Source of the DNA: Breoghania sp. L-A4
GTDB taxonomy: Bacteria > Pseudomonadota > Alphaproteobacteria > Rhizobiales > Stappiaceae
Direction: 5' to 3'
Assembly: GCF_003432385.1 (NCBI RefSeq)
Contig: NZ_CP031841.1
Coordinates: 1,488,001-1,552,000, forward strand
Length of the DNA stretch: 64,000 nucleotides
Below the pieces are notes generated by a model. It was not told the DNA's origin. It made no database searches and saw nothing but the letters and a program-made list of their open reading frames with translations. Positions 36,068 through 45,580 of the stretch are shown here, piece after piece. Both the position numbers and the translations under genes were made by a program. Positions within the stretch are counted from its first letter, which is position 1. Each line of letters opens with the position of its first letter.

Positions 36068-37491
36068 CTATTGTTCCTGATTAAGGACGCCGGATTCACG
36101 CGCGCTCCGCCACCGCGCGCTTGCCAGTTTCTGGGCCTCATTGATCTGCTGTGACGTCATGCGCGGGCCGATCGCATCACGAACCCGCACAGCGTCTTGC
36201 TGGCCGCTGGCGGCCGCAACGTTGATCCACATGTAGCCCAGCACAAAATCCTGCGGCACCCCGCGTCCGGTCAGGTAGAGCAGGCCGAGGTTGGTCATCG
36301 CGGACACGAGCCCGCTCTCCGCGGACTTGCGATACCAATCACCGGCCTGGCGCAGGTCCGGCGCGCCGGTGAGCCCTTGGGCGAGCACATGCGCCAGCAT
36401 GAACTGACTGACGGGATCGCCGTGAGAGGCGGCGGCCCGTGTCGCGGCCAATTCCGCTGCGGGATCGCCCGTCGACAGCGGCGGCGCCAGGCGATGGTCG
36501 TAGACCAGCCCGATTTCCGCAAGCACATCATCGAGTTGAACAGTGACCTTTCGGCCCGCGAGGCGATAGAGTTCAATGGCTGCCGCGTCGTCCTGCCGAA
36601 TGCCAAAGCCGTTGTCATACATCACGCCGAGATTGCGGATCGCTTGCGGCAGGCCCTGTTCCGCGGCCTTCCTGAACCAGTCGACGGCCGATGCATAATC
36701 CTGCGCGACGCCTTCGCCCTTGGTGTACATCCGGCCCAAGTTGTTCTGAGCCCGCGCCGATCCCTGCTGGGCAGCGGCCCGATACAGCTCCAGCGCCTTG
36801 CCAAGGTCCCGCGGCACTCCGGCCCCGGTATAGTAGAGCACGCCGAGGCTCGCCTGCGCCTCGGCCAGGCCCTGACTAGCGGCACGCTCATACCATTTGG
36901 CGGCTTCGCGCGGATCCTTGTCCACCCCGATGCCATTGTCGTAGGCGGTCGCGAGATCGAACTGATGCTCGGCCGCGCCCTGCTCGGCGGCCTTGCGGAA
37001 ATAGGCAAGGGCCGCAACCTGATCCTGCGGTACGCCGAATCCCCCCGCCAGCAGCCTCGCAAGGCCATTCTGGGCGGCCGCATCGCCCTGATCCGCGGCC
37101 TTGCGGTACCACGCTGCGGCTGCCGCGTAATTCTGCGGCACCCCAAGTCCGCGATCGTAGAGTCCCGCCAACGCCGACTGCGCGTCCGCGAGTCCCTGTT
37201 CGGCAAGGGGTGTCAGCAAACTCAGCGCGGCCGCATGGTGTCCGCGCTCCAAAGCCGTGTGCGCCCTTGTCAGCGCCTCCATTCGCGCCATCGGGTCCGC
37301 CGTGGACGCCGAAGGCGCCCCCCGGCTGTCTGATCAACCGCTTCCCCCGCAAGGGCCGGCGCGCCCCAAAGCAGCGCGCCACCCAGAACGAGCGCGCGTG
37401 CGGCACGCTGCAAACCGCGCCCACGCGAAACCGGGTAGAAATTGAAGGTTTCTGTCGTCATTTTCTGAACGCGTGGGGCGTGGGAGATCAT
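36068..37491 (-). CDS. Exported Sel1-repeat protein; one frameshift near 37318
   Basis: ATG 37491 overlaps the stop of the previous Sel1 gene (ATGA); ATG 37461 is an alternative. The first frame gives a signal peptide (ALVLGGALLWGAPALAGEAV) ending DQTAGG. At the C6 run 37318-37323 the frame must change to continue as GAPSASTADPMARMEALTRA and then about ten Sel1 repeats of the form GDAAAQNGLARLLAGGFGVP. One added base makes 474 residues. Sel1 repeats form alpha-solenoid scaffolds for protein binding. Being exported and next to the fusion and fibre-like genes, it is likely a periplasmic adaptor. Confidence 0.8.
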
Positions 37492-39077
37492 TGCGCGCCG
37501 TCGGCTGAGGACGGTTCCCAATCCCGCGCAAGCGCCTGAGCCTGAGAGACCTGTTCCGGCGTCATCAGCTTGGCGAAGAGCGCGCGCGACTTGATGGCTT
37601 CTTCATCGCCTGTCGCCGCCGCCAGATTGACCCATTTGTGAGCCTGGACATAGTCCTGCGGCACGCCGTCTCCACGGGCGTACTTGAGCCCGAGTTGAAG
37701 CTGCGCAAAAGCATCGCCCTGTCGCGCGGCCCTGGAAAGAAGATCCACCGCCTTCCCGGCATCCACGGCAACGCCCGCGCCTTCCGAGTAGATCTGCCCG
37801 AGCCGGCCCTGCGCGGCGGCAAGCCCGTCCGCCGCCGCCTTTTCAAGCCATGCGCGGGCAGCGTCCTCACCGCTCAGAGCGGCCTGGTAAACGAGATCAG
37901 CCGCTTCCGCCGAATCCCCGATGTCCACCTGTCCTTCTGCATAGAGCATTCCGAGCCGGACTTGCGCCGGCTCGTTGCCCGCTTTCGCCGCGGCACGATA
38001 CCAATGCGCCGCCTGCTGGACATCCTGTGCGACACCGCGCCCCTTTTCATAAAATACGGCCAGGGCCGCCTGGGCGCGGGGCAGGCCGCCTTCCGCCGCC
38101 TGCGCGTACCACGTGGCGGCCTTGGCATCATCCGCAGGCACGCCATCGCCGGTCGCGTACATATAGCCCAATGTGCTCTGCGCGCCCGCGTCGCCACTGT
38201 CGGCCGCCGCGGACAGCCATTTCACCGCCTTCTCGGCGTTGCGGCCAACGCCTTCTCCCTTGAGATAGAGCCCGCCCACCAATCGCTGCGCGTCGACAAC
38301 ACCGGATTCGGCGGCGGCCTCGTACCACTTCGCGGCCGCGGCCATATCCTTGGGCACGCCCGATCCGGCTTCAAAGTTTCGCGCCAGGAAATATTGCGCC
38401 TTCGGGTAGCCACCTTCCGCCGCCCGGGTCATCCAATGGATGGCTTCTTCATCATCCTTTTCGACTCCCAGCCCGGAGGCGTAGATCACCGCGAGCTGGT
38501 ACTGCGCCAGCACCAGGTCCTGGCGGGCCGCAGCCTGCAGCCAGCTCAGGGCGGCGATCGGGTTCGCCTCGACGCCGAGGCCCTGGCGGTAGAGCAAGCC
38601 GATATGGTATTGCGCCACCGCGTTGCCCTTTTCCGCGGCCTTGAGAAACCACTTGGCGGCCGTCTCGGCGTCTTTCTCGACGCCCGCCCCGTGCAGATAG
38701 AACTTGGCCAAAAGCGTCTGCGCTTCGACGTTTTTCTGCTCGGCGGCCTTGAGAAGCCATTCCGCGGCCGCCTTGTAATCCGTCTCTGTGCCCTTGCCTT
38801 CGGCGTACATGTGCCCGAGCCGGAACTGCGCCAGCGGATCTCCCTGCTCGGCGAGCGTCTTGAGGATGGCGATGGCGGTCGCATAGTCGCCCTGCTTGTA
38901 CGCGGCTTCCGATTGCGCCATCTCCGGCGCCACGTCCGCCGCGCCGGACTGAGCCGCGGGCGTCCCATCGGGGGCTGAGGACTGTTGCGCAAGCGCGCCG
39001 GGTGCGGCCGCGCAGGCGAAACTCACGGCCAAAGCCATACCAATGCACCGGGAAATCCGGACTTCCTGCCACTTCAT
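37488..39077 (-). CDS. Exported Sel1-repeat protein (529 aa)
   Basis: The protein has a signal peptide (CIGMALAVSFACAAAPGALA) and about twelve Sel1-like repeats filling residues 45-510, for example GNAVAQYHIGLLYRQGLGVE and GDAFAQLQLGLKYARGDGVP. It ends in the usual capping segment LAAATGDEEAIKSRALFAKL. ATG 39077 has GAGGCG ahead. The 118-base gap to the upstream permease-fusion gene and the ATGA overlap with the downstream Sel1 gene suggest one operon. Periplasmic scaffold or adaptor is the likely role. Confidence 0.88.
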   Translation of the reverse strand: MKWQEVRISRCIGMALAVSFACAAAPGALAQQSSAPDGTPAAQSGAADVAPEMAQSEAAYKQGDYATAIAILKTLAEQGDPLAQFRLGHMYAEGKGTETDYKAAAEWLLKAAEQKNVEAQTLLAKFYLHGAGVEKDAETAAKWFLKAAEKGNAVAQYHIGLLYRQGLGVEANPIAALSWLQAAARQDLVLAQYQLAVIYASGLGVEKDDEEAIHWMTRAAEGGYPKAQYFLARNFEAGSGVPKDMAAAAKWYEAAAESGVVDAQRLVGGLYLKGEGVGRNAEKAVKWLSAAADSGDAGAQSTLGYMYATGDGVPADDAKAATWYAQAAEGGLPRAQAALAVFYEKGRGVAQDVQQAAHWYRAAAKAGNEPAQVRLGMLYAEGQVDIGDSAEAADLVYQAALSGEDAARAWLEKAAADGLAAAQGRLGQIYSEGAGVAVDAGKAVDLLSRAARQGDAFAQLQLGLKYARGDGVPQDYVQAHKWVNLAAATGDEEAIKSRALFAKLMTPEQVSQAQALARDWEPSSADGAQ

Positions 39078-39195
39078 GAAAACGCCTCACACGATCCAGC
39101 CCCGGGCCCTTTTTTGGCACCCGGATTCTTGAATTCAGTTGTCATTGCCGCGGCGCCGGACGGCGCATGAACGGCGTCGCGCGCCTCGAATCCGG

Positions 39196-42100
39196 CTATT
39201 GCGGCGTCGATGCGCGCCTCTCGATCCGGTAATGCGATCCCGCCGGAAGGCCGCCGTCGATCACCGTCCGTCCGCCATCCGCCCAGGTGACCGCGACGCT
39301 GTCGATCCGGTCGGCGTCACCGAGGCCAAAATGCGCCACGGAGGCATCGAACGACATGAAGCCGCCGCCCAACTGGATCTCACGGGTCTGGCGTTGTTCG
39401 CCATTGGGGCCGTAGCGGATCTCAACCTTGTTGCCCACGCCGAACCGGTTGCCGATGTGGTCGGAAAACGAGAAGGCGATCGCATTGCCCTCCGCCGAGT
39501 TGTTGACGAAGGCCATCACGGGTCCATTGACCGGCACAGTGATGAAATCGAGATCGCCATCGTCGTCGATGTCCAGCGACGCGGCCGCCGCGGTGATCAG
39601 GTAGTCCTCAAGCCCGAAGGGACCGGAGGCTTCCTCGAACGTCCCGTCGCCCTTGTTGCGGAAAAACAGGTTGGAGGGGCTGACCTCGTTGGGGACCCAG
39701 GTGCCGTTGACGATGTAGATGTCCTGCCAACCGTCGTTGTCGACGTCAGCCACCTTCGTGTCCCAGCTCCAGCCGCCGACACCCAGGCCCGCGGCCTCCG
39801 CGCCTTCGACGAAACTGCCGTCTTCCTGACGTGACAGCAGCACGTTGCGGCGCAGGATCTGCGGAATTGTCTCCGCCATCTCGGCCTCGGTCGGCTTGCG
39901 GAACGGCTTGAAATGCATGTCGCACAAGTGGCGCACACGGACCTGATCCGCCTGGATCAGCGCGCAGATCGCCGGGTCGCGGTTCTGGATCGCCAGATCC
40001 TTGACCAGCATCGCCTTGCACTCCGTCTGATAGTTGCCCGACAGTTCCTGGCACTTGCCGGCGAAACCGGGATTGAAGCTGTGGCCGGACTTGTACCAGG
40101 TCTTGATCGCCATGTTGGTGGCGCAGGTCGCCTTGTCCCCGTCACGCTCGACCGCATCGCAATACTGATCAAGATCGCGCATCTTGAGCGTCTTCGAGAC
40201 GCCTGACGAGCGGCCCGCGATCTGCGCCACGTAGATGTCCTGACCGCCCCTGTTGCCCAGGTCCGCCGTCTTGATGCTCATCGTTGTTGTGGTCGTCATC
40301 GGCACGACGCCGTCCTGGCGGCGGATCGGCTCAAAGCCGCCCTTGCCATCGCCGTAATAAAAGATGTCGGGCTGCTCGAAATCATTGCCGACCAGCAGGT
40401 CGGGCGCGCCGTCAGCATTGATATCCGACAGCAGAATGCTCAGCGTCTCGCCCGGCAGGCCGGGCAGATCCGTGAACCGCTCGCCGGTCAGCGCGCCGTC
40501 CTCGTTGAACACAATGCGGTTGCGCGCCTCCTCGCCGGGAATGCGGCGGTACCAGCCCGCGGCCCAGTTGCCCAGCGCCGCGTCGAGATCGCCGTCGCGA
40601 TCAACATCGGCGAAACTCAGCGCCAGGGACAGGGGCGCGTCCTCCCGGTTCTTCACCGGCGTCATGTTGGCGACGTCGAAGCGTCCATCCACATTGCGCA
40701 GCAGATAATTGCCCTGCTGGTAGGTGGCGAGAAACAAGTCCAGCCAGCCGTCATTGTCGACATCGACCAGCACCGCGTTGAACACCGGCATGTCGGCGAT
40801 CCCGCCGATCGGAAACGGCACAGGCTCGAATTTTCCGGCGCCGTCGTTGGCGTAGAAATAGAGCCCCTTCACGGTCGAGGCGAGCACCAGGTCGATGTCG
40901 CCGTCGCGATCGAAATCGCCCGAGGCGATCGAGCGTCCTTCCCAGAACGGCGGCCACATGTCGGCGAAGGAAAACTCCACCGGCTTGTCGATGCCCAAGT
41001 GCCAGGCCTCGGTGCGCGTGAACGGCGTCTCCGCGGCCGGCGAACGCGGCTGGAACGGCCGCTGATGCAGCGCGATCCGGTTGTCGCCATCGCGCACCAT
41101 GCGGAAGGGATCGAGCTCGTCGGCGTGCGCGGATCCGATCAGCGAGAACTCCCATCCGGTGAGGATCTTGAGCGCCCTCTGGGTCTGCCAGTCGTGATAC
41201 TGCGAGACGCCGAAGCCGGCGAGCATGCCGACGATGGCAATCACGGCGGTGAGCATGAGCCCCGCGCGCAGCGAGATCGCGGTCGCCACGATGAAGAACG
41301 AATAGATGGAGAAGATCCCCAGCGTGAACAACAGCGCCATGACGTAGCCCGGCGCGAGACCCGCCTGAAGCAGCGCGCCCGAGGCCACGACGTCAAGGCC
41401 GATAGGCACAGGCAGGAAGGTGCCGATCACCGCCGCGCCGATAAGCCCGAAGAGGCCGAAGCCCGCGTTCTCGAGCAGGCTGGAGGGCAGCAGGGTGGCC
41501 ACCAGCGCGCCGAGGAAACCGGCCAGCAACATCAGGGGCAGCGTGGTCTTGAGGATGAACCACAGGTTCCAGGCGAAATCCTTGACGAAATAGAGCACCG
41601 CCCAGAAGACGTTTTCCTGATCCGCGGCGCTGACATGCGGATCCGGGGTGACGGTGGCGCCGCGCGTGCCCGTCGCGGCCTGCAACTGCTCCTTGGGCAG
41701 GAAGCGGCAGATGATGGGGACCGCGACCAGGATCATCAGCAGCGACAGCACGATCTTCGTCACCGCCATGTAGAAGGGAAACAGCGAGAACAGCATCGTC
41801 AGGACGACGATGTTCAGCGTTGGCGAAGCGAGCATCGCCGACAGCGTCGATTCCGCCCGCGCGCCGCCCGAATAGAGCCCCCGGGCAATGGGTGCCGCGC
41901 AATTGACGCAGACCCCCAACGGCGCGCCCATCACCAGTCCGAGCGCCGAATTGGAAAAACTGCCCTTGAAACTGTGTCGTCGCAAATAGCCCAGCAGCGT
42001 CAGGAAGGCGGCGGCGAAGAGAATGCCGAAGGTCATGCCGCGCTTGTTGGTCTTGATCCAGTTCAGCGTCGACTTGCCGATCCGCACCACGGTGGTGTCC

Positions 42101-42288
42101 TCGTCGCTCAGCGGGAACCAGGCTTCAAAACCGAGCGGATCCTCAAGCTGGATCGCACCGCTCATCATCGCCTTCTCGTTGAGCGCCGGATAGCGCGACT
42201 GAGTCCAGAATTGCACGGCCAGAACCGCCACCAGCATCAACGCCAGCACGAAACGTTTGCCGAACGGCCGCAACACGATCAATTCCAT
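39196..42288 (-). CDS. Permease / FG-GAP propeller / ASPIC-UnbV fusion protein (1030 aa)
   Basis: The N-terminal ~400 residues hold nine or ten membrane segments with permease features of the ArsP/DUF318 type, including GAPLGVCVNCAAPIARGL and SPTLNIVVLTMLF. From about residue 430 the protein becomes soluble with at least six FG-GAP calcium-type motifs: DFDRDGDIDLVLAS, DVDNDGWLDLFLAT, DVDRDGDLDAALGN, DINADGAPDLLVGN, DVDNDGWQDIYIVN, DIDDDGDLDFITV. A Cys-rich insert lies between propeller blades. The C terminus is an ASPIC/UnbV domain (GNRFGVGNKVEIRYG; AHFGLGDADRIDSVAVTW). I know of each part separately, but not as one polypeptide. ATG 42288 is chosen; a GTG three codons upstream is possible. 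Confidence 0.85.
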   Translation of the reverse strand: MELIVLRPFGKRFVLALMLVAVLAVQFWTQSRYPALNEKAMMSGAIQLEDPLGFEAWFPLSDEDTTVVRIGKSTLNWIKTNKRGMTFGILFAAAFLTLLGYLRRHSFKGSFSNSALGLVMGAPLGVCVNCAAPIARGLYSGGARAESTLSAMLASPTLNIVVLTMLFSLFPFYMAVTKIVLSLLMILVAVPIICRFLPKEQLQAATGTRGATVTPDPHVSAADQENVFWAVLYFVKDFAWNLWFILKTTLPLMLLAGFLGALVATLLPSSLLENAGFGLFGLIGAAVIGTFLPVPIGLDVVASGALLQAGLAPGYVMALLFTLGIFSIYSFFIVATAISLRAGLMLTAVIAIVGMLAGFGVSQYHDWQTQRALKILTGWEFSLIGSAHADELDPFRMVRDGDNRIALHQRPFQPRSPAAETPFTRTEAWHLGIDKPVEFSFADMWPPFWEGRSIASGDFDRDGDIDLVLASTVKGLYFYANDGAGKFEPVPFPIGGIADMPVFNAVLVDVDNDGWLDLFLATYQQGNYLLRNVDGRFDVANMTPVKNREDAPLSLALSFADVDRDGDLDAALGNWAAGWYRRIPGEEARNRIVFNEDGALTGERFTDLPGLPGETLSILLSDINADGAPDLLVGNDFEQPDIFYYGDGKGGFEPIRRQDGVVPMTTTTTMSIKTADLGNRGGQDIYVAQIAGRSSGVSKTLKMRDLDQYCDAVERDGDKATCATNMAIKTWYKSGHSFNPGFAGKCQELSGNYQTECKAMLVKDLAIQNRDPAICALIQADQVRVRHLCDMHFKPFRKPTEAEMAETIPQILRRNVLLSRQEDGSFVEGAEAAGLGVGGWSWDTKVADVDNDGWQDIYIVNGTWVPNEVSPSNLFFRNKGDGTFEEASGPFGLEDYLITAAAASLDIDDDGDLDFITVPVNGPVMAFVNNSAEGNAIAFSFSDHIGNRFGVGNKVEIRYGPNGEQRQTREIQLGGGFMSFDASVAHFGLGDADRIDSVAVTWADGGRTVIDGGLPAGSHYRIERRASTPQ

Positions 42289-43032
42289 GATCCCCACTCC
42301 CTCAAATTCCCGTGGCCGAGACTATGTCTGCCCGCCCTTTTCCAAGCAAGCGTCAGGCGGCCACTCGCATTTGCCAATGATTGAAATATGCGAACACGTC
42401 GCTGTCCGGCACCCTGCCTTCACCATCGCCGCATTAGACGAAACGCTACGTCGGATTATCTCTCGCATCCGCGGCATCTGTGCAAAAGCGCGGACGCCGA
42501 TCGCCCTCGAACAGGCGAGATGGGTCAATACATTAAATTGCCACTCAATACTGGGCCCGGGCTCGCGTTTCGGTCAACCCTGAACGTCGCGCAAAACCGC
42601 ACCAGCACGCGTGATAAAAATCATTACCGCCCAGCGCGCTTGCGACCCTTCCCGGATGATTTGCGACAGGAATTCGGTTTTCGGACGCCCTGTCAAATAT
42701 AACATCCGGCCCGGCCCTCGTCACCTCGCTCATCGTCTCCGAGGATCTGACGCCGGGGCGTCTGACTCGTCCTGGCGTGTTCGCGCCCAGTCGTGGCGCC
42801 ATCCGGACGATGTCGTTGCTGCACGCAACTTTGCCCGCAGGTCCAAGAGGCTCAGGGACCCCGCGTCCTGCGGGGTCAGGTGCAAGGCGCGGGCATCATT
42901 GCCCGCGCGTTGTGCACCAAATCCGTGCCGGCACCGGTCGGCACCGACTGCCTAGCGCTGGGCGTAGGCCCAGACCATGATTGGAAAGCGTGGCTCATTC
43001 TCAAGCGAACAGGTCTCCGCATCATAAGGCGC
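42289..43032. other. Long intergenic region with strong hairpins
   Basis: This 740-base stretch lies upstream of the fusion gene and downstream of a methyltransferase gene, both on the minus strand. It must contain the promoter for the seven-gene cluster. Two adjacent GC-rich hairpins are at 42857-42877 and 42879-42918 (listed separately). No gene is credible. Confidence 0.5.
42857..42918. repeat. Pair of adjacent perfect GC-rich inverted repeats
   Basis: GACCCCGC (42857-42864) pairs with GCGGGGTC (42870-42877). Next to it GGTGCA (42879-42884) and GCGCGGGCA (42887-42895) pair with TGCCCGCGC (42900-42908) and TGCACC (42913-42918) around a TCAT loop. No T tract follows on either strand, so a simple terminator is not obvious. 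It may be a structured RNA, a protein site or a dispersed palindromic element. Confidence 0.55.
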
Positions 43033-43488
43033 TCAGCTGTCAAAGTTGGCGATCACGCAATCACGATTGCCCCAGCTGTGGCTCTCGATCCGCGTGTCCT
43101 CGAATCCGGAAGAGATGAGCAACTGCCGAAGACCGTTTTCAGTCCACCGATTGTGGTCGTCCGGAGCGCCATGCACCTTCATCAAGAACGGGACGGACAT
43201 GACAAAATAGCCACCAGGCTTCAGGTGATAGAAGCAGTTCTCGATCCCTCGGCGCGGCTCCGCGATGTGCTCGAAAACCTGATCGGCGACAACGAAATCA
43301 TAGCGCTCCGGGAGCCGGAAATTCGTCACGTCGACTTCCGGATATCGCGTGTGCCGATACGTGTTGAAATGGGCGGCGCCCCAGCCCATTCCGGATATTT
43401 CAAGGCAAGATTTCGCGCCGCAGTCGTGTCCCCGGAAAAAATCCATGATGTGGTCGTTCGCAACCTTGCGGCACCAGTCGTTTTTCAT
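43033..43488 (-). CDS. Class I SAM-dependent methyltransferase (151 aa)
   Basis: A compact methyltransferase of the Methyltransf_11 type: SCLEISGMGWGAAHFNTY stands for motif I, YDFVVADQVFEHIAEPRRG for the motif IV region, and FYHLKPGGYFVMSVPFLM for the following strand. At 151 residues it is short but has all core strands. ATG 43488 has AAGGAGC ahead. Its place at the edge of the glycan region suggests it modifies a sugar or lipid intermediate. Confidence 0.8.
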   Translation of the reverse strand: MKNDWCRKVANDHIMDFFRGHDCGAKSCLEISGMGWGAAHFNTYRHTRYPEVDVTNFRLPERYDFVVADQVFEHIAEPRRGIENCFYHLKPGGYFVMSVPFLMKVHGAPDDHNRWTENGLRQLLISSGFEDTRIESHSWGNRDCVIANFDS

Positions 43489-43813
43489 TCATTGCTCCTT
43501 ATTTTGCACTTAAATCGGATGTGTGAATACAAACGTCATCACCCATGGAGGCGGAAACACGATACCGGCCCGTAGCTTGGCCAATTAAAGGGTAAAAGAC
43601 GACCTGTAAATTGACAAACGAAGCCCCGCGCCGCATGTACATGCGGCGCTTGTCCTAACAATATGGCGTGGCACGGCATGGCGAATCGAATTCAGAGTGA
43701 GTCAGATTCGGATGGAGCGTCCGGAACGTTCGGCATTCCGCGGGCGGATGGGGTGCGCAGAGGACCATGCGATTGTGCTGCAGTATCCCAACACGACACA
43801 AACGACGATGTGA
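43489..43813. other. Divergent intergenic region with 22-bp perfect palindrome
   Basis: The gap between the methyltransferase gene (minus) and the sulfotransferase gene (plus) contains the uninterrupted palindrome GCGCCGCATGT/ACATGCGGCGC at 43628-43649. It may be an operator for the divergent units or a hairpin with a four-base loop in RNA. No other feature is seen. Confidence 0.6.
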
Positions 43814-45223
43814 ATGACCTCGTTTCTTGACCGGCTTCGTGCAAATTATACGCTTCTGGATGAAGCTTGGTATGCGGCTCAGAACCATTCATCAGTCGTG
43901 GCCAGGCTGCTGCCCAAATGGCATTACACCGTCATTGGATGGAAGAGCAGACGCAAGCCGGGTCCGCTTTTCGAGCCGGAGTGGTACCTGGAGTCGAATC
44001 CGGATGTGCGCGAGAGTGGTGTGGAGCCGCTTTATCACTATACCCGGTGGGGTGCTGCGGAGTTGCGCAACCCGAACCAGTATTTCGACGCTCAATGGTA
44101 TCTTGCGACCAATCCCGACGTTGCGGCAGCGAAGATGGATCCGCTGCTTCATTATCGTCAGTTCGGTTGGAGGGAAGGGCGCAATCCCTGCCCCGATTTC
44201 GACATCAAGGCCTATCTTGCTCAAAATCCCGAGGTGGCGAAAAGCGGCATTGAACCGCTTGCGCATTTTCTCGAGCATCTCGGCCAGCCCACCGACTCAA
44301 CGAGTAGCCTGAAGGATGCGCATCAGCCGCCTCTGCAACCGCAAAGAAGGCAGCCAAGGAAACACGTCGTGATGGGCCGCGGCGGACAGGCGCAGTTTGC
44401 GTCGCCATTGATCATCGGCGGGTTTCATCGCAGCGGCACGTCTCTGACGGCAAACCTGCTGCATAATGCCGGGCTCCACTTGGGGGACAACTTGCTAGGC
44501 GCTCACGAGTCCAACCCCTTTGGCCACTATGAGGACTTGGAGGTCATCGAGTTCCACAATCGGTTGCTGGCGAATGCGGGCACCGATTGGCAAACCTCGA
44601 AGATCTTCCTGCCGAGCGTCGCCACGGCCGACTGGAACTGGCTGGCGGAATACGGCATGCGCAAGTCGCGCTATCCGGCGTGGGGCGTCAAGGATCCCCG
44701 CATCTGCCTGTTCCTGCCCGAGTGGCAGCGGGTTTTTCCCGGCATGTCGATTCTCTACGTTTTCCGCCCATGCGTGCAATGTGTTCATTCATTGAAGAAG
44801 CGAGCGGCGGCGCATTTGCGGCGAAACGAGGCTGTCGGCAGCAATATCCAGTTCTGGAAACAGCCGGACCTCGCAGTGAACATGTATCTCACCTACTCCA
44901 AGAAAGCGCTCCAGTTCCTCGAAACCTTTGAGGGACGGAGCCTGGTGGTCAGCATCGACGACCTGGTCCGCGGGCGCGACGTGTTCGACACCCTGCGCGA
45001 CAGCTGGGGATATCCGCTGAAGCGGCAATCGATCGGCGGAATTTTCGATGAATCCAGCATGACCGACGCTGGCCCCAACGAGTTCATCCACGACGAACGC
45101 CTCCTCGAAGAGATCGAGCGCGTGGAACACCGGTTCGCGCGGCTCGTGCAACGCGACCGCGAGACGCTGATGAGGTGTTCGGAACCCGCCTCCGCCGCGG
45201 CGAAAGAGAAACACCACGCGTAG
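43814..45223 (+). CDS. Sulfotransferase with N-terminal tandem glycan-locus repeats
   Basis: The 469-residue protein has, in residues 40-155, three degenerate repeats of the type WYLATNPDVAAAKMDPLLHY, found in large alphaproteobacterial glycosyl- and sulfotransferases. After a linker comes a sulfotransferase domain starting LIIGGFHRSGTSLTANLLHN, the PAPS 5'-phosphosulfate loop. The domain continues to about residue 440. It probably sulfates a surface glycan or glycolipid. The gene is followed by a small coiled-coil gene and a methyltransferase gene on the same strand. Confidence 0.82.
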   Translation: MTSFLDRLRANYTLLDEAWYAAQNHSSVVARLLPKWHYTVIGWKSRRKPGPLFEPEWYLESNPDVRESGVEPLYHYTRWGAAELRNPNQYFDAQWYLATNPDVAAAKMDPLLHYRQFGWREGRNPCPDFDIKAYLAQNPEVAKSGIEPLAHFLEHLGQPTDSTSSLKDAHQPPLQPQRRQPRKHVVMGRGGQAQFASPLIIGGFHRSGTSLTANLLHNAGLHLGDNLLGAHESNPFGHYEDLEVIEFHNRLLANAGTDWQTSKIFLPSVATADWNWLAEYGMRKSRYPAWGVKDPRICLFLPEWQRVFPGMSILYVFRPCVQCVHSLKKRAAAHLRRNEAVGSNIQFWKQPDLAVNMYLTYSKKALQFLETFEGRSLVVSIDDLVRGRDVFDTLRDSWGYPLKRQSIGGIFDESSMTDAGPNEFIHDERLLEEIERVEHRFARLVQRDRETLMRCSEPASAAAKEKHHA

Positions 45224-45316
45224 CGGCGCTCGCCGCATCGGTCCGGTCGCCGGGTAGGACCACGGCGGTCAGTAAGAACGATCCCGGACGGCCAACGACA
45301 GGAGAAAGATCGCGCG

Positions 45317-45556
45317 ATGAAAAAACAGATCTTCGAGTTGCTGCCCGACGCGGTTCGGTTGTCAGCCACACTTGATATCCTTCGATATGAGAACGCCTAC
45401 CTGCTCAAGGATCAGGCGCGTCTGCACGCCAGTTACGAGGCCAAGAAAGAGGACTTCGAACTCGTTCAGCGGCGTCTTGGTCAAATGCAGCATGTGATCG
45501 ATCGTCAGGCCGCGGAAATCACCGACCTGCGCAAGAGGCTGGGCAAGGCCGACTAG
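45317..45556 (+). CDS. Small coiled-coil protein (79 aa)
   Basis: I do not recognise a family. The protein is soluble; residues 28-76 form a heptad-like coiled coil (EAKKEDFELVQRRLGQMQHV; QAAEITDLRKRLGKAD). ATG 45317 has GGAGAAAG ahead. It lies between a sulfotransferase and a methyltransferase gene on the same strand, in tight order. Similar short coiled-coil genes occur in glycan loci as possible scaffold or length-control proteins, but this is speculation. Confidence 0.6.
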   Translation: MKKQIFELLPDAVRLSATLDILRYENAYLLKDQARLHASYEAKKEDFELVQRRLGQMQHVIDRQAAEITDLRKRLGKAD

Positions 45557-45580
45557 GCGCAACACGGAAGGCGCAAGCCG

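Noticed and set aside
37488-39077. Sel1 repeat DNA as a genomic repeat or CRISPR-like array
   Set aside because: The periodicity is at protein level only; DNA units differ and there are no identical spacered repeats.
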